DNA of 64,000 nucleotides, taken from positions 1,217,473 through 1,281,472 of the forward strand of contig NC_008392.1 of assembly GCF_000203915.1 (NCBI RefSeq), in the 5' to 3' direction. Shown here piece after piece: positions 54,230 to 63,199 of the stretch (the stretch's first letter is position 1; every line of letters starts with the position of its first letter). This DNA comes from Burkholderia ambifaria AMMD (lineage in GTDB: Bacteria > Pseudomonadota > Gammaproteobacteria > Burkholderiales > Burkholderiaceae). The notes under the pieces were generated by a model. It was not told the DNA's origin, ran no database searches, and saw nothing but the letters and a program-made list of their open reading frames with translations. The translations under genes and the position numbers were made by a program.

Positions 54230-54585
54230 CCCGGCGAACCGCCCAGCATGTGCGCACCGACGGCGGTCCACGCCGGCCGCGGATGCGCATGGAAATAGCG
54301 GTCGCGCACCTGCAGGAACAGCGGCAGGTCGCGCATGTCGGTATGGAAGGTCGTCAGGTCGACCACGTCGTCGAGCGAAGCGCCGCCGGCCTCCAGCACG
54401 CGCTTCAGGTTCTCGAACGCCTGCACGATCTGCGCTTCGCGGTCTTCCACCAGTTGCATCGCGGCGTCACGGCCGATCTGGCCGGACACGTAGACGGTAT
54501 CGCCGACCTTGATCGCCGGTGCATAGCCGATTTTTTCGTACACGGCCTCCATTCCGGCCGGAATGATCGCTTCGCCTTCGCGCAT
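54193..54585 (-). CDS. RidA/YjgF family protein
   Basis: 130 aa. RidA proteins hydrolyse reactive enamine/imine intermediates. The sequence has VSGQIGRDA and the C-terminal family segment ARPAWTAVGAHMLG-like (RPAWTAVG), though the catalytic Arg of true RidA (R-S-x-V) is changed, placing it in an Rid subfamily of uncertain activity. GGAG lies six bases before ATG 54585. Its 3' end abuts the truncated SDR. It lies after benD, 116 bp apart. Confidence 0.88.
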   Translation of the reverse strand: MREGEAIIPAGMEAVYEKIGYAPAIKVGDTVYVSGQIGRDAAMQLVEDREAQIVQAFENLKRVLEAGGASLDDVVDLTTFHTDMRDLPLFLQVRDRYFHAHPRPAWTAVGAHMLGGSPGYIVEIKAVAVL

Positions 54586-54701
54586 GAGTGTCTCCGTGGC
54601 CGGGCTCGCGGCGCCGGCCGATTAGGTAAGTGTCGGATAGCGTGCCCGCGCGGCTGCGGCGCATGCACGCATGAACCACGGTTCGGCAAGCGGTGCGCCG
54701 C

Positions 54702-55478
54702 TCAACCCGTATCGCCGCCCGCGACCGGTAGCACCGTGCCGGTGATGTAGCTCGCTTCGTCGGACGCGAGGAACAGGATCGGCGCGATCTGTTCGTCGAG
54801 GCTGCCGTAGCGCTTGAAGAACGTCGAGTCGGTCACCTGCCGCACTGCTTCGGCCATCCACGCCTGTTCCTGCTCGCTGTCGCCGGCCGCATTGCGCGGC
54901 ACGCGGCGCGGCGGCGCTGCGGTGCCGCCGGGCGCGGTCGCGACCACGCGGATGCCATGCTCCGCGTATTCCATCGCGAGCGCCGCCGTCAGCGCATTGA
55001 CGCCGCCCTTCGCGGCCGAGTACGGCACGCGGCGAATCCCGCGCGTCGCGTTCGACGACACGTTCACGATCGTGCCGCCGCCCCCGGCCAGCAGATGCGG
55101 CAACACCGCGTGGCAGCTGTAGAGCGTCGGCATCAGCGAGCGGCGGATTTCCGCGTCGATCTGCGCGGGCTCGAACTCGGCGAACGGCCGCATCCGGATC
55201 GCGCCGCCGACGCCGTTGATCAGCACGTCGATCCGGCCGAACGTCGCGACCGCGAACGCCATCGCCGCGTGCGCGCCGTCGTAGGTTTCGAGATCGGCGA
55301 CGAAACCGGCCGTGTCGCCGCCCGGCGCTTCGGCGGCCACCTCGGCCACGAATTCCGCACGATCGACGAACAGCACGCGGCCGCCCTCGGCCGCCGCGCG
55401 CAGCGCGACGCCGCGACCGATGCCCTGCGCCGCGCCGGTGACGACGACGACCTTTCCGGAGAATCGTTGCATGGTCAT
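54702..55478 (-). CDS. benD: benzoate cis-diol dehydrogenase
   Basis: 258 aa SDR: TGAAQGIGRG cofactor motif, FVDRAE (Asp selecting NAD), NGVGG, and YSAAKGG catalytic motif. BenD oxidises and decarboxylates 1,2-dihydroxycyclohexa-3,5-diene-1-carboxylate to catechol with NAD+. ATG 55478 overlaps the benC stop (ATGA). The C-terminal segment ITGTVLPVAGGDTG is typical. Last ben gene of the run. Confidence 0.95.
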   Translation of the reverse strand: MTMQRFSGKVVVVTGAAQGIGRGVALRAAAEGGRVLFVDRAEFVAEVAAEAPGGDTAGFVADLETYDGAHAAMAFAVATFGRIDVLINGVGGAIRMRPFAEFEPAQIDAEIRRSLMPTLYSCHAVLPHLLAGGGGTIVNVSSNATRGIRRVPYSAAKGGVNALTAALAMEYAEHGIRVVATAPGGTAAPPRRVPRNAAGDSEQEQAWMAEAVRQVTDSTFFKRYGSLDEQIAPILFLASDEASYITGTVLPVAGGDTG

Positions 55479-56500
55479 GCCGCCTTTGCCGTCGTCACGT
55501 TCGGCGTGAACTTCTCGTAGTGGAAGCTGTTGGGCTTCACGCCCTGATCGTCGAAGTACTGGCGCACCGCATCGACCATCGGCGGCGGCCCGCACAGATA
55601 GACGTCCACGTCGCCGTCGTTCAGCGCGTCGGCCGGAATGTGCTGCGTGACCCAGCCCTTGCGCGCATGGCTCGACGCCGCATCGGCGACGACGGTCGCG
55701 AAGCTGAAGTTCGGCAGCTTCGCCGCATACGCTTCGATCGCGTCGACCAGCACCAGGTCGAGATCGCGCGTCACGCCGTAGATCAGGTGCACCTTCTGCT
55801 GCGAGCCGCTGCGCGCGAGCGCCTCCAGCATCGACAGGAACGGCGCGAGGCCCGTGCCGCCCGCGAGGAACAGCAGCGGCCGCGCGACGTCGCGCAGGTA
55901 GAAGCTGCCGAGCGGCCCGGTCAGCTCGAGCGTGTCGCCGGGCGCCGCCGATTCGAGCCACGTGCTCATCACGCCGCCGGGAATCTTCTTGATCAGGAAT
56001 CCGATCTTCGTGTCACCCGGCGCGGACGAGAACGAATAGGACCGGTGCTGGCCGCTGCCCGGCACGCCGATGTTCACGTACTGGCCGGGCAGGAACGCCG
56101 GCGCGGCCGCGTCGACGTCGAGCTCGAGCACGATCGCCGCGTCGTTGTGCGGCTCGACCCGCGTCACGGTCGCGGCAAACGCGCTGTGGCCGGTCTTGCA
56201 CGCGACCGACGAGGTTGGCACCGCGATCACGCAATCGCTTTGCGGCACCATCTGGCAGGTCAGCACGAGGCCGCCGTCCTTCTCGTCCTCGGTGAGCGCG
56301 TCGTCGATGTAGTCGTCGCCGAGGTCGTAGCTGCCGCTTTCCGCGCGGCACTTGCAGGTGCCGCACACGCCGTCGGAGCAGTCCATCGGCAGGTTGATCT
56401 TCGCGCGAAACGCGGCGTCGAGCACCTTCTCGCCGGCCTTGCAGTCGATGAAGCGGGTGACCCCGTCCTCGAAGTTCAGTGCAATCTTGTAGGTGGACAT
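55475..56500 (-). CDS. benC: benzoate 1,2-dioxygenase reductase
   Basis: 341 aa. N-terminal plant-type [2Fe-2S] ferredoxin with C41, C46, C49 (CSDGVCGTCK) and C82, then an FAD-binding domain with RSYSFSS and an NAD domain with GGTGLAPFLSML and CGPPPMV. It passes electrons from NADH to the Rieske centre of BenAB. Overlaps benD; 38 bp after benB. Confidence 0.96.
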   Translation of the reverse strand: MSTYKIALNFEDGVTRFIDCKAGEKVLDAAFRAKINLPMDCSDGVCGTCKCRAESGSYDLGDDYIDDALTEDEKDGGLVLTCQMVPQSDCVIAVPTSSVACKTGHSAFAATVTRVEPHNDAAIVLELDVDAAAPAFLPGQYVNIGVPGSGQHRSYSFSSAPGDTKIGFLIKKIPGGVMSTWLESAAPGDTLELTGPLGSFYLRDVARPLLFLAGGTGLAPFLSMLEALARSGSQQKVHLIYGVTRDLDLVLVDAIEAYAAKLPNFSFATVVADAASSHARKGWVTQHIPADALNDGDVDVYLCGPPPMVDAVRQYFDDQGVKPNSFHYEKFTPNVTTAKAA

Positions 56501-56538
56501 GACCTCGTCTCCCTCGGTTACTGTCGAAACAATCGGCG

Positions 56539-57027
56539 TCAGACGTGATACACGTCGAGCACCTGCCGGATATAGTCGTTCTTCAGCACGATCTTCTTGT
56601 GCGAGATCAGCAGCGCGTCGTTCACCTTGCGCAGCGTGACGAACATCGTGCCGAAGTAGTGATCGGTCACGCGGTAGCGATGGTTGAGCGTGTCGAAGTT
56701 GTAGCGCACGTCCACCTCGCCGTCGCGCTCGGCCAGCACCTCGACGTTCGTCACGTTGTGGCTGGTGCGCGGCTCGGGTGTCGACGCGCCGCTGCGCTCG
56801 GTCTTGATCCGGAACACGCGATCCTCGAGGCCGCCGCGATCCGCGTAGTACATCAGCGAGATCTCGCTTTGCGGATCGTCGGTCGGCCGGTCGTCGTCGT
56901 CCCACGCGGGCATCCAGTACGTGACGTCCTCCGTGTAGCAGGTCAGCCACTCGTCCCACTCGCGATCGTCGAGCAGGCGCGCTTCGCGATACAGCGCCGC
57001 GCAAATGGTCCGGTAATCGATGTTCAT
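56539..57027 (-). CDS. benB: benzoate 1,2-dioxygenase, beta subunit
   Basis: 162 aa, the NTF2-like small subunit of a ring-hydroxylating dioxygenase with [20 protein letters not shown] and a C-terminal [18 protein letters not shown]. Structural, forming the hexamer with BenA. ATG 57027 overlaps the benA stop by 4 bp. Confidence 0.96.
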   Translation of the reverse strand: MNIDYRTICAALYREARLLDDREWDEWLTCYTEDVTYWMPAWDDDDRPTDDPQSEISLMYYADRGGLEDRVFRIKTERSGASTPEPRTSHNVTNVEVLAERDGEVDVRYNFDTLNHRYRVTDHYFGTMFVTLRKVNDALLISHKKIVLKNDYIRQVLDVYHV

Positions 57028-58382
57028 GCCGCCACCTCCGCGCGTTCCTTCTTCAGTGCATCGCGCATCACGTGCACCCAGTGTTCGTGCTGGCACACGA
57101 ACAGCCCTTCGTCCTCGCTGCGCTCGCCCGAAATGCGCGGGTTCAGCCCCATCTTCTTCGCGTTCTCGTCCGGCCCGTGGACCCACAGCGGCGCGCCGCG
57201 CGACAGGTCGTTCCACATCGCCGTGATGCCCGCGTAGCCGGCCTGGCACGCGCGGAATTCCTCGAGATCGTCGGCCGTGCCCATCCCGGTCACGTTGAAG
57301 AAATCCTCGTACTGGCGGATCCGCGTCGTGCGGTCGGCTTCGCTCTCGCCTTTCGGCGCGAAGCAGAAGATGCTGACTTCGGTCTTGTCGACGCCGAGCG
57401 GACGCACCACGCGGATCTGCGTGCTGAACTGGTCCATCAGGAACACGTTCGGGTACACGCACAGGTTGCGCGTCTGGTTCACGATGAAGTCGGCCTGCGC
57501 CGCGCCCACGCGCGCCTCGATCTCGTCGCGGTGCTGGTACACCGGCCGCACTTCCGGGTTCATCGTCTTGGTCCACAGCAGGATGTGGCCGTTGTCGAAG
57601 CCGTACACGCCCGCGACCGACTTGCTCCAGCTGTTCGCATCGACGGCCTTGGTGCCGTCTTCCTTGCGGCGGCCCATCGTCGCCGCGTAGTTCCAGTGCA
57701 CGGTGCTCACGTGATAGCCGTCGCAGCCGTTCTCCATCTGCATCTTCCAGTTGCCTTCGTAGATGTAGGAGGAGTTGCCGCGCAGCACTTCGAGCCCGTT
57801 CGGCGCCTGGTCGACGATCTGGTCGATGATCACGCGCGCCTCGCCGAGGTAGTCCTCGAGCGGCAGCACGTCGTCGCTCAGGCTGCCGAACAGGAAGCCG
57901 CGATAGCTCTGGAAGCGCGCGACCTTCTTCAGGTCGTGCGAGCCGTGCGTGTTGAACTGCACCGGATACTCGGTCGTCTTCTCGTCCTTCACCTTCAGCA
58001 GCTTGCCGGTGTTCGAGAAGGTCCAGCCGTGGAACGGGCACGTGAAGCTGCCCTTGTTGCCGTGCTTGCGGCGGCACAGCATCGCACCCTTGTGCGCGCA
58101 CGCATTGATCACCGCGTGCAGCTCGCCGGCCTTGTCGCGTGTGATGACGACCGGCTGGCGGCCGATCCACGTCGTGTAGTAATCGTTGTTGTTCGGGATC
58201 TGGCTCTCGTGCGCCAGGTACACCCAGTTGCGCTCGAAGATGTGCTTCATCTCGAGCGCGTACAGCGCCTCGTTCGTGAAGATGTCGCGGCGGCAGCGGA
58301 AGATGCCGGCTTCCTTGTCGTCCTGCACGGCGGTGGCGAGCAGGTGGTCCAGTTCGGTGGTGGGGTCGATCGTGGCGGACAT
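57024..58382 (-). CDS. benA: benzoate 1,2-dioxygenase, alpha subunit
   Basis: 452 aa. Rieske ligands C95, H97, C115, H118 (CAHKGA, CPFHGW) and the mononuclear-iron motif [14 protein letters not shown]. Dihydroxylates benzoate at C1,C2 with O2. AGGAGG lies six bases before ATG 58382. It is the first ben gene and follows catA by 113 bp. Confidence 0.97.
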   Translation of the reverse strand: MSATIDPTTELDHLLATAVQDDKEAGIFRCRRDIFTNEALYALEMKHIFERNWVYLAHESQIPNNNDYYTTWIGRQPVVITRDKAGELHAVINACAHKGAMLCRRKHGNKGSFTCPFHGWTFSNTGKLLKVKDEKTTEYPVQFNTHGSHDLKKVARFQSYRGFLFGSLSDDVLPLEDYLGEARVIIDQIVDQAPNGLEVLRGNSSYIYEGNWKMQMENGCDGYHVSTVHWNYAATMGRRKEDGTKAVDANSWSKSVAGVYGFDNGHILLWTKTMNPEVRPVYQHRDEIEARVGAAQADFIVNQTRNLCVYPNVFLMDQFSTQIRVVRPLGVDKTEVSIFCFAPKGESEADRTTRIRQYEDFFNVTGMGTADDLEEFRACQAGYAGITAMWNDLSRGAPLWVHGPDENAKKMGLNPRISGERSEDEGLFVCQHEHWVHVMRDALKKERAEVAA

Positions 58383-58495
58383 GTTGGTTCCTCCTGTGCG
58401 CGTGCCGGGTCCTGCAAGCACGCTCGCATCGGTATCGATTGAATCTCGCGGGAGCCCGGCCGGCGGCGCAAGCGCGCCGCCGCGCCGTCGGGCGG

Positions 58496-59440
58496 TTATG
58501 CCGTGGCGGAAGCGCGCAGGCGTTCGACGATCTGGTTGTCCTTGCCCTCGACGCGCGGCGTCAGGACGAAGTTGAACTCGACGTCCTGGTACGCGTCGGC
58601 CTTCAGCCCGAGCGCGGCGCCGCCAGTCTTGGCGGTGACGGGCGGAATCAGCTCCTCGCGCGTCGCATACGCGAAGTCATCCCAGATCAGCGGGTCGCCG
58701 TCGATGTTGAACTGCGTCGTCAGCTTGCGGTGACCGTCGCTGGTCACGAAGAAGTGCACGTGCGCCGGGCGGTTGCCGTGACGGCCGAGGCGATCCAGCA
58801 GCTGCTGCGTCGCGCCCTGCGGCGGGCAGCCGTAGCCGACCGGCATCAGCGTGCGGAATTCGTACTTGCCGTCCGCGCCCGTCTTCACCGCGCCGCGCAG
58901 GTTGAAATCGCTCTGCTTGCCGGTCGGGTCGAAGTGCGAATAGAAGCCGTGCGAGTTCGCGTGCCAGCACTCGACCAGCGCGCCGGCCACCGGCTTGCCG
59001 TCGAGCCCCGTGACCGTGCCGTGGATCACGAGCGGGCCCGCGCCTTCGTCCGCGTCGAGGTCGATCTTCGCGACGCCTTCGCGCACCGGCGCGCCGGCGA
59101 CATACAGCGGGCCTTCGATCGTGCGCGGCGTGCCGCCGTCGAGGCCGATCGCCTCGTCCTCGGCGTCCATCCGGATGTCGAGATACTTCTCGAGGCCGAG
59201 GCCGGCCGCCAGCAGCGCCGCTTCGCCGTCCTGGCCGAGCTTGTTCAGGTAGTTCACGCCGGCCCACACTTCGTCGGGCGTGATGTCGAGATCGTCGATC
59301 GCCTTGAACAGGTCGCCGAGCAGCCGCTGCACGATCTGCTGCGTGCGCGCGTTGCCGGCCTGCGTGCCGTTCGCGCCCGCGTTCGACGCGGCCTTCAGCA
59401 GATCCTGCACTTCCTTCGTATCGAAAACTTTGACGCTCAT
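58496..59440 (-). CDS. catA: catechol 1,2-dioxygenase
   Basis: 314 aa, intradiol dioxygenase giving cis,cis-muconate. The four Fe(III) ligands are Y167 (HGFYSHF), Y203 ([10 protein letters not shown]), H227 and H229 (RPAHVHFF). An N-terminal helical linker domain supports dimerisation, as in family. Sits between benA and catC on the same strand. Confidence 0.97.
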   Translation of the reverse strand: MSVKVFDTKEVQDLLKAASNAGANGTQAGNARTQQIVQRLLGDLFKAIDDLDITPDEVWAGVNYLNKLGQDGEAALLAAGLGLEKYLDIRMDAEDEAIGLDGGTPRTIEGPLYVAGAPVREGVAKIDLDADEGAGPLVIHGTVTGLDGKPVAGALVECWHANSHGFYSHFDPTGKQSDFNLRGAVKTGADGKYEFRTLMPVGYGCPPQGATQQLLDRLGRHGNRPAHVHFFVTSDGHRKLTTQFNIDGDPLIWDDFAYATREELIPPVTAKTGGAALGLKADAYQDVEFNFVLTPRVEGKDNQIVERLRASATA

Positions 59441-59513
59441 GATGGTGTCTCCACGTGTATTTGGGGGAATCGTGACCCGGGTGCTCGCTGTCGAGAACGA
59501 GCGACTCCGTGGC

Positions 59514-59804
59514 TCAAACGTCGTCGTCGTGTATCGACGACGGGTGGCGACACAACGGCGTCACCGAAATCTTCATGTACGGGAACAGCGGCAGGCCGGT
59601 CAGGATGTCGTGCAGCTCGGCGTTGCCCGACACGTCGAACACGCTGTAGTTAGCGTATTCGCCAGCGATGCGCCAGATGTGACGCCACTTGCCGCTGCGC
59701 TGCAGCGCCTGCGAGTACGCCTTCTCGCGGGCCTTGATCTCGTCGGCGACCGCGGCCGGCAGGTCGGCCGGCAGGTTGACGTCCATGCGTACGTGGAAAA
59801 GCAT
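59514..59804 (-). CDS. catC: muconolactone delta-isomerase
   Basis: 96 aa, full length for CatC. Opens MLFHVRMDVNLPADLP and has GLPLFPYMKISVTPL near the C-terminus, both family signatures. Isomerises muconolactone to 3-oxoadipate enol-lactone in a decameric ring. Directly after catB (34 bp). Confidence 0.97.
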   Translation of the reverse strand: MLFHVRMDVNLPADLPAAVADEIKAREKAYSQALQRSGKWRHIWRIAGEYANYSVFDVSGNAELHDILTGLPLFPYMKISVTPLCRHPSSIHDDDV

Positions 59805-59838
59805 CGTGATGTCCTGATACGTAATCGGTTAGCGCGGG

Positions 59839-61002
59839 TTAGCGGGAGACTTTCGTCAGCCCGTCGCGGGTGAAGCGCGCGATCTTCGCTTCGTCGAGTT
59901 CGATGCCGAGGCCCGGGCCGCTCGGCACGGTCAATTCGAAATCGCTGTAGTCGAGCGGGGTCGTGAGAATTTCTTCGGTGATCAGTAGCGGTCCGAACAG
60001 TTCGGTGCCCCACTGCAGGTTCGCGAAGCTCGCGAACAGATGCGCGGACGCGACCGTGCTGAACGCGCCTTCGAGCATCGTGCCGCCGTACAGCTCGATG
60101 CCGGCTGCATCCGCGATCGCCGCGACGCGCTGCGCGGCAAAGAGGCCGCCGCTCTGCTCGATCTTGATCGCGAACACGTCCGCGCCGTGATGCTTCGCGA
60201 TCTCGAACGCGCTGTCCGGGCCCTGCAGGATTTCATCGGCCATCAGCGCGACCGGGAAGCGGCGCATCAGCCGCGCGAGCGCCGCGGCCGACGCCACCGG
60301 CTGCTCCACCAGTTCGCAACCGGCATCGGCCAGCGCCGGAATCGCGCGCGCCGCCTGCGTTTCGCTCCACGCCATGTTCACGTCGACGCGCACCGATGCG
60401 CGCTCGCCGAGCGCCCGCTTGATCTCGGCCACGTGCCGGATGTCATCGGCGAGCGCCTTCGCGCCGATCTTCAGCTTGAATACGTTGTGACGGCGCAGGT
60501 CGAGCATCCGCTCGGCCTCGGCGATATCGGTCGCCGTGTTGCCCGATGCGAGCGTCCAGGCGACCGGCAGGCGATCACGCCGGCGACCGCCGAGCAGTTC
60601 GCTGACCGGTACGCCCAGACGCTTGCCGTGCGCGTCGAGCAGCGCGGTTTCGAGCGAGCTCTTCGCGAAGTGATTGACCTTCGCGAGCTTGCCGAGGAAC
60701 GCCATCAGCGTCTGGATGCGCGTCGCGTCCTGGCCGATGATCGCCGGCGCGAGGTACGCGTCGATCGCGAGCTTCATCGCTTCGGGGCTTTCCGGGCCGT
60801 AGGCCATCCCGGCGATCGTCGTGCCTTCGCCGAGGCCGGTCACGCCGTCGCTGCAGAGCACCTTCACCAGCATCAGCGTCTGGCCATGCATGGTGGCGAC
60901 CGACAGCTTGTGCGGACGGATCGTCGGCAGGTCGACGAGGCGGGTTTCAATGCGTTCGATGGTGATCGGGGACATGGGGTGCGCTGCGTGTGGGGAGTTC
61001 AT
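59839..61002 (-). CDS. catB: muconate cycloisomerase
   Basis: 387 aa from ATG 61002, or 378 from ATG 60975; neither has a strong ribosome site and the predicted mRNA start is at about 61004, which favours 60975 unless the message is leaderless. Enolase superfamily: KLKIG Lys pair, RVDVNMAW, ELVEQPV, MADEI metal ligands and EQSGG. Converts cis,cis-muconate to muconolactone. First gene of the cat-ben run. Confidence 0.96.
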   Translation of the reverse strand: MNSPHAAHPMSPITIERIETRLVDLPTIRPHKLSVATMHGQTLMLVKVLCSDGVTGLGEGTTIAGMAYGPESPEAMKLAIDAYLAPAIIGQDATRIQTLMAFLGKLAKVNHFAKSSLETALLDAHGKRLGVPVSELLGGRRRDRLPVAWTLASGNTATDIAEAERMLDLRRHNVFKLKIGAKALADDIRHVAEIKRALGERASVRVDVNMAWSETQAARAIPALADAGCELVEQPVASAAALARLMRRFPVALMADEILQGPDSAFEIAKHHGADVFAIKIEQSGGLFAAQRVAAIADAAGIELYGGTMLEGAFSTVASAHLFASFANLQWGTELFGPLLITEEILTTPLDYSDFELTVPSGPGLGIELDEAKIARFTRDGLTKVSR

Positions 61003-61010
61003 GGAACGGA

Positions 61011-61077
61011 TTTATACGCGGCGGGGAAATGGAGCGTCCAATACTTTTGGGCGCGGTTTTTGATACCTGGTGGGTAT
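61011..61077 (-). promoter_or_regulatory. catB promoter with a BenM/CatM-type operator
   Basis: ATACCTGGTGGGTAT at 61063-61077 fits the LysR-type ATAC-N7-GTAT site bound by BenM/CatM/CatR, with 5-bp perfect arms. On the minus strand a -10-like TATAAA lies at 61016-61011 and a TTGGAC 19 bp upstream. The site centres about 66 bp before the predicted start, the usual LysR activation position. Confidence 0.7.
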
Positions 61078-61114
61078 TGAAATTCGCTTTGGGACGCGGA
61101 ATATTGTGGGGCGC

Positions 61115-61136
61115 CATACCTTTTTTGCTGGGTATG
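61115..61136. promoter_or_regulatory. second ATACC/GGTAT dyad
   Basis: CATACC and GGTATG, perfect 6-bp arms, 10-bp spacer, about 50 bp from the first site. May be an auxiliary LysR-type site. Confidence 0.45.
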
Positions 61137-61378
61137 CGGGGCTGGGAGGCTTGCTGGAGCGCGGTCGGGCGTGGTCGGGGTATCGCTTGGCCGAGGCGCG
61201 ACGCGGCTACTTTCGGCAGGGGGAAATCCGGCTGAAACGGGTGGCCTGCCTGAGTCGATCAGGGTTTTCCTGAGGGCACAATCACGACGCTTGCTCCAGC
61301 AATCTCGCCGTCACACACAACCCTGCGTGCTCGATGTGAACAATCACGGAAAAAAACCCTTGAAGAAACACGCTCATC

Positions 61379-61732
61379 TTGGTTGCGCTTTGGGGCTTAT
61401 TAGGGGTTCCGGTAGCATATGCGCAAAGCAGCTCGACTTTTATCGGACTGCGCGGGGTTTATTGGAGATACGTGGCTGATCCGAGTGGCGAGGCGGTGTT
61501 CCGCCCGATGGGGCACTGTCGGGGGATTGGACTGAAAGGGGTTGAGGACATTAATCCATTTCTATACCCGTTTTTCATGCCCAAGAGCGGTTCGATTTCG
61601 TCCGCCGATCGCCGGTTCGGCACGATGGCTACGATGTACATGCAGCAAGGGTCCATCGGCCTCGTTCGGGCGGCGTTTTCGACGGTACCGCGACCGCAGT
61701 GGGAGAAAAACGAGTTTTGGTCTAACTCTTAA
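61379..61732 (+). CDS. hypothetical secreted protein, possible frameshift at the start
   Basis: 117 aa from TTG 61379. The start ALWGLLGVPVAYAQSSS is a signal-peptide end with AYA-Q cleavage. An in-frame TGA (61360-61362) lies just upstream, while the +1-shifted frame begins TTG AAG AAA; one base change in the AAAC run would give a normal K-K signal peptide start. No family recognised. Composition is much less GC-rich than the ben/cat genes. Possibly a decayed gene. Confidence 0.45.
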   Translation: MVALWGLLGVPVAYAQSSSTFIGLRGVYWRYVADPSGEAVFRPMGHCRGIGLKGVEDINPFLYPFFMPKSGSISSADRRFGTMATMYMQQGSIGLVRAAFSTVPRPQWEKNEFWSNS

Positions 61733-61828
61733 TGCCGCGCGAATGACTATTCCGCAGGAGGACGATGGACCGCAAGTGGTCCGATCCCGGGCGGGCATAT
61801 AGGACAACAAGCGGCCATGAGCAGACAC

Positions 61829-62269
61829 TTAGACGCCGGTGTACTCCAAATGAATGAGTGGATATGGTCTTCCCTGTCCATCCAGTGGAGAGCGACTCGT
61901 CCGTTTGAAACCCATTTTTTCGTAAAAACCAACGGCTTGACCGTTCTGCTCATTGACATCGGTTGTCATTTTGGGGTGAAGCTTCAGGCCATGACGGACT
62001 AGGGCTGCACCAATGCCAGTCCCTCTGCAGGCTGGATCAACGAACAGTGCCTCCATGTGGCCGTTGTCGATGAGCATGAATGCCTGGGCGTAATCATTGG
62101 CATCCACTGCCAACCATAGCGGAGCTTTCGGGAGGAAGTCACAGACCAAATCGTCAATGGCTTTGCGGTCCTCGGGGGACAGGAAATCATGTGTAGCGTC
62201 AACTGCACGGCGCCAAATTTCAAAGGCACGAGCGCCTTCTTCGGGACGGGAATTTCGAATAGTAACCAT
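61829..62269 (-). CDS. yjaB: GNAT acetyltransferase, YjaB type
   Basis: 146 aa. Follows E. coli YjaB along its whole length: SRPEEGARAFEIWRRAVDAT, HDFLSPEDRKAIDD, MEALFVDPACRGTGIGAALV (acetyl-CoA loop), TDVNEQNGQAVGFYEKMGF and RPYPLIHLEYTG. The acceptor is unknown. Codon use is less GC-biased than the surrounding genes, consistent with recent acquisition. Confidence 0.88.
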   Translation of the reverse strand: MVTIRNSRPEEGARAFEIWRRAVDATHDFLSPEDRKAIDDLVCDFLPKAPLWLAVDANDYAQAFMLIDNGHMEALFVDPACRGTGIGAALVRHGLKLHPKMTTDVNEQNGQAVGFYEKMGFKRTSRSPLDGQGRPYPLIHLEYTGV

Positions 62270-62365
62270 TGTTTGATTATAAGCACTGCGAGGCTCGGAG
62301 GCTGAATCTGGTTCAGAGAGGCCCGGCTAGGAAGGGCCTCGACCTGTCGTCAGAATGACCGCAAC

Positions 62366-62405
62366 GGGTGGCGGTCGGCCGAGTTCGGCCAAAAGCAGCC
62401 GGTCG
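62366..62405. repeat. intergenic repeat copy A
   Basis: Read on the minus strand, TGCTTTTGGCCGAACTCGG is followed by CCGACCGCC. Copies B and C share TGCTTyyTGGCCGAA-like and CGGCCGnCCGCC blocks. Confidence 0.55.
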
Positions 62406-62515
62406 GATCATCGCTCAAGAGCTGTCATCCAACGTAGAAGTGACCGGCCTGCGCGGCATTTCGCGCAGATCCGATCGACTGCCGGGTTAGAAGGGCAAAT
62501 TAACTAGAGCCCCTG

Positions 62516-62656
62516 TCATTTACTCTTTGGGGGATTGCTAGATTTGCTGGGTTTGAGGGATGGTGTATTTCCTGGTGTGGTCTTGTTATCACGGCGGCGC
62601 TGATCCGGTTTCCCTGTTGATTTTGCTATCGGCTTTGGTCCTGGTTTAAGTGCCAT
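62516..62656 (-). CDS. 46-residue basic Lys/Pro-rich protein
   Basis: ATG 62656 is preceded by AAGGAG at seven bases, one of the best ribosome sites in the window. The product starts MALKPGPKPIAKSTGKP and ends NPPKSK, with about a third Lys/Arg and Pro, no hydrophobic core and no Cys. It is probably unstructured and nucleic-acid binding or part of a small gene family. No recognised family. It is too short for usual gene-length cut-offs. Confidence 0.6.
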   Translation of the reverse strand: MALKPGPKPIAKSTGKPDQRRRDNKTTPGNTPSLKPSKSSNPPKSK

Positions 62657-63199
62657 GAATGCTCTCCTTTGTGGTTAAAAAATTACAGTGTGCGAGTACC
62701 TTCTAACTTGGTTTCAGGACAACAGCGTTGCCGTGTAACAGCCCGCACGAGTGCTGGCTGAAGTCACGTTGCTTCACTTTACCCATGAACGGCAGTGCGT
62801 GCGAGCGGGTTTTCACGTATGGATGAAGATTCTGAGCGCCTGCTGTCGACTTGCATTGGCGCCAGCTTTGGGTCGTAAGCATCTTTTTTTTGGGTAAGAA
62901 CGGGATTCCTTTCATCGAAGTAGAATCCCATGCAACCGGAACGCCTGAGCGGCCGCTTTAGGGAGGGATGATTGACCGCTCGGGGTCGATCGGCGCCGGT
63001 CGCGCGTTGCAGGGCGGCGGCCGGCCGCGTTCGGCCAGGAAGCAACGTTCGACGGACGAGTCAAACTCGACGAAAATCCACGACCGAGCAGATGCTCGGT
63101 TCATGACATCATGTCAGGCCATTATGGTCAAAAACTGGCTACGCGAAAGCGCAAGAGTTCAGTGGAAGAACTCAAACCCGCGACCATCACTGCACAGCT
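62657..63199. other. poorly coding A+T-richer region
   Basis: 540 bp with only short, unsupported frames on both strands. It contains a run of eight or nine T near 62884 and repeat copy B. The composition differs clearly from the GC-rich genes before 61 kb. Confidence 0.4.
62983..63028. repeat. intergenic repeat copy B
   Basis: GGTCGATCGGCGCCGGTCGC at its start and GGGCGGCGGCCGGCCG at its end match copy C at 63780 almost base for base, with a variable 6-7 bp middle. Confidence 0.8.

Noticed and set aside
62703..63045. Short minus-strand frames in the A+T-richer region
   Set aside because: No ribosome sites and no recognisable domain; two mutually overlapping frames compete.
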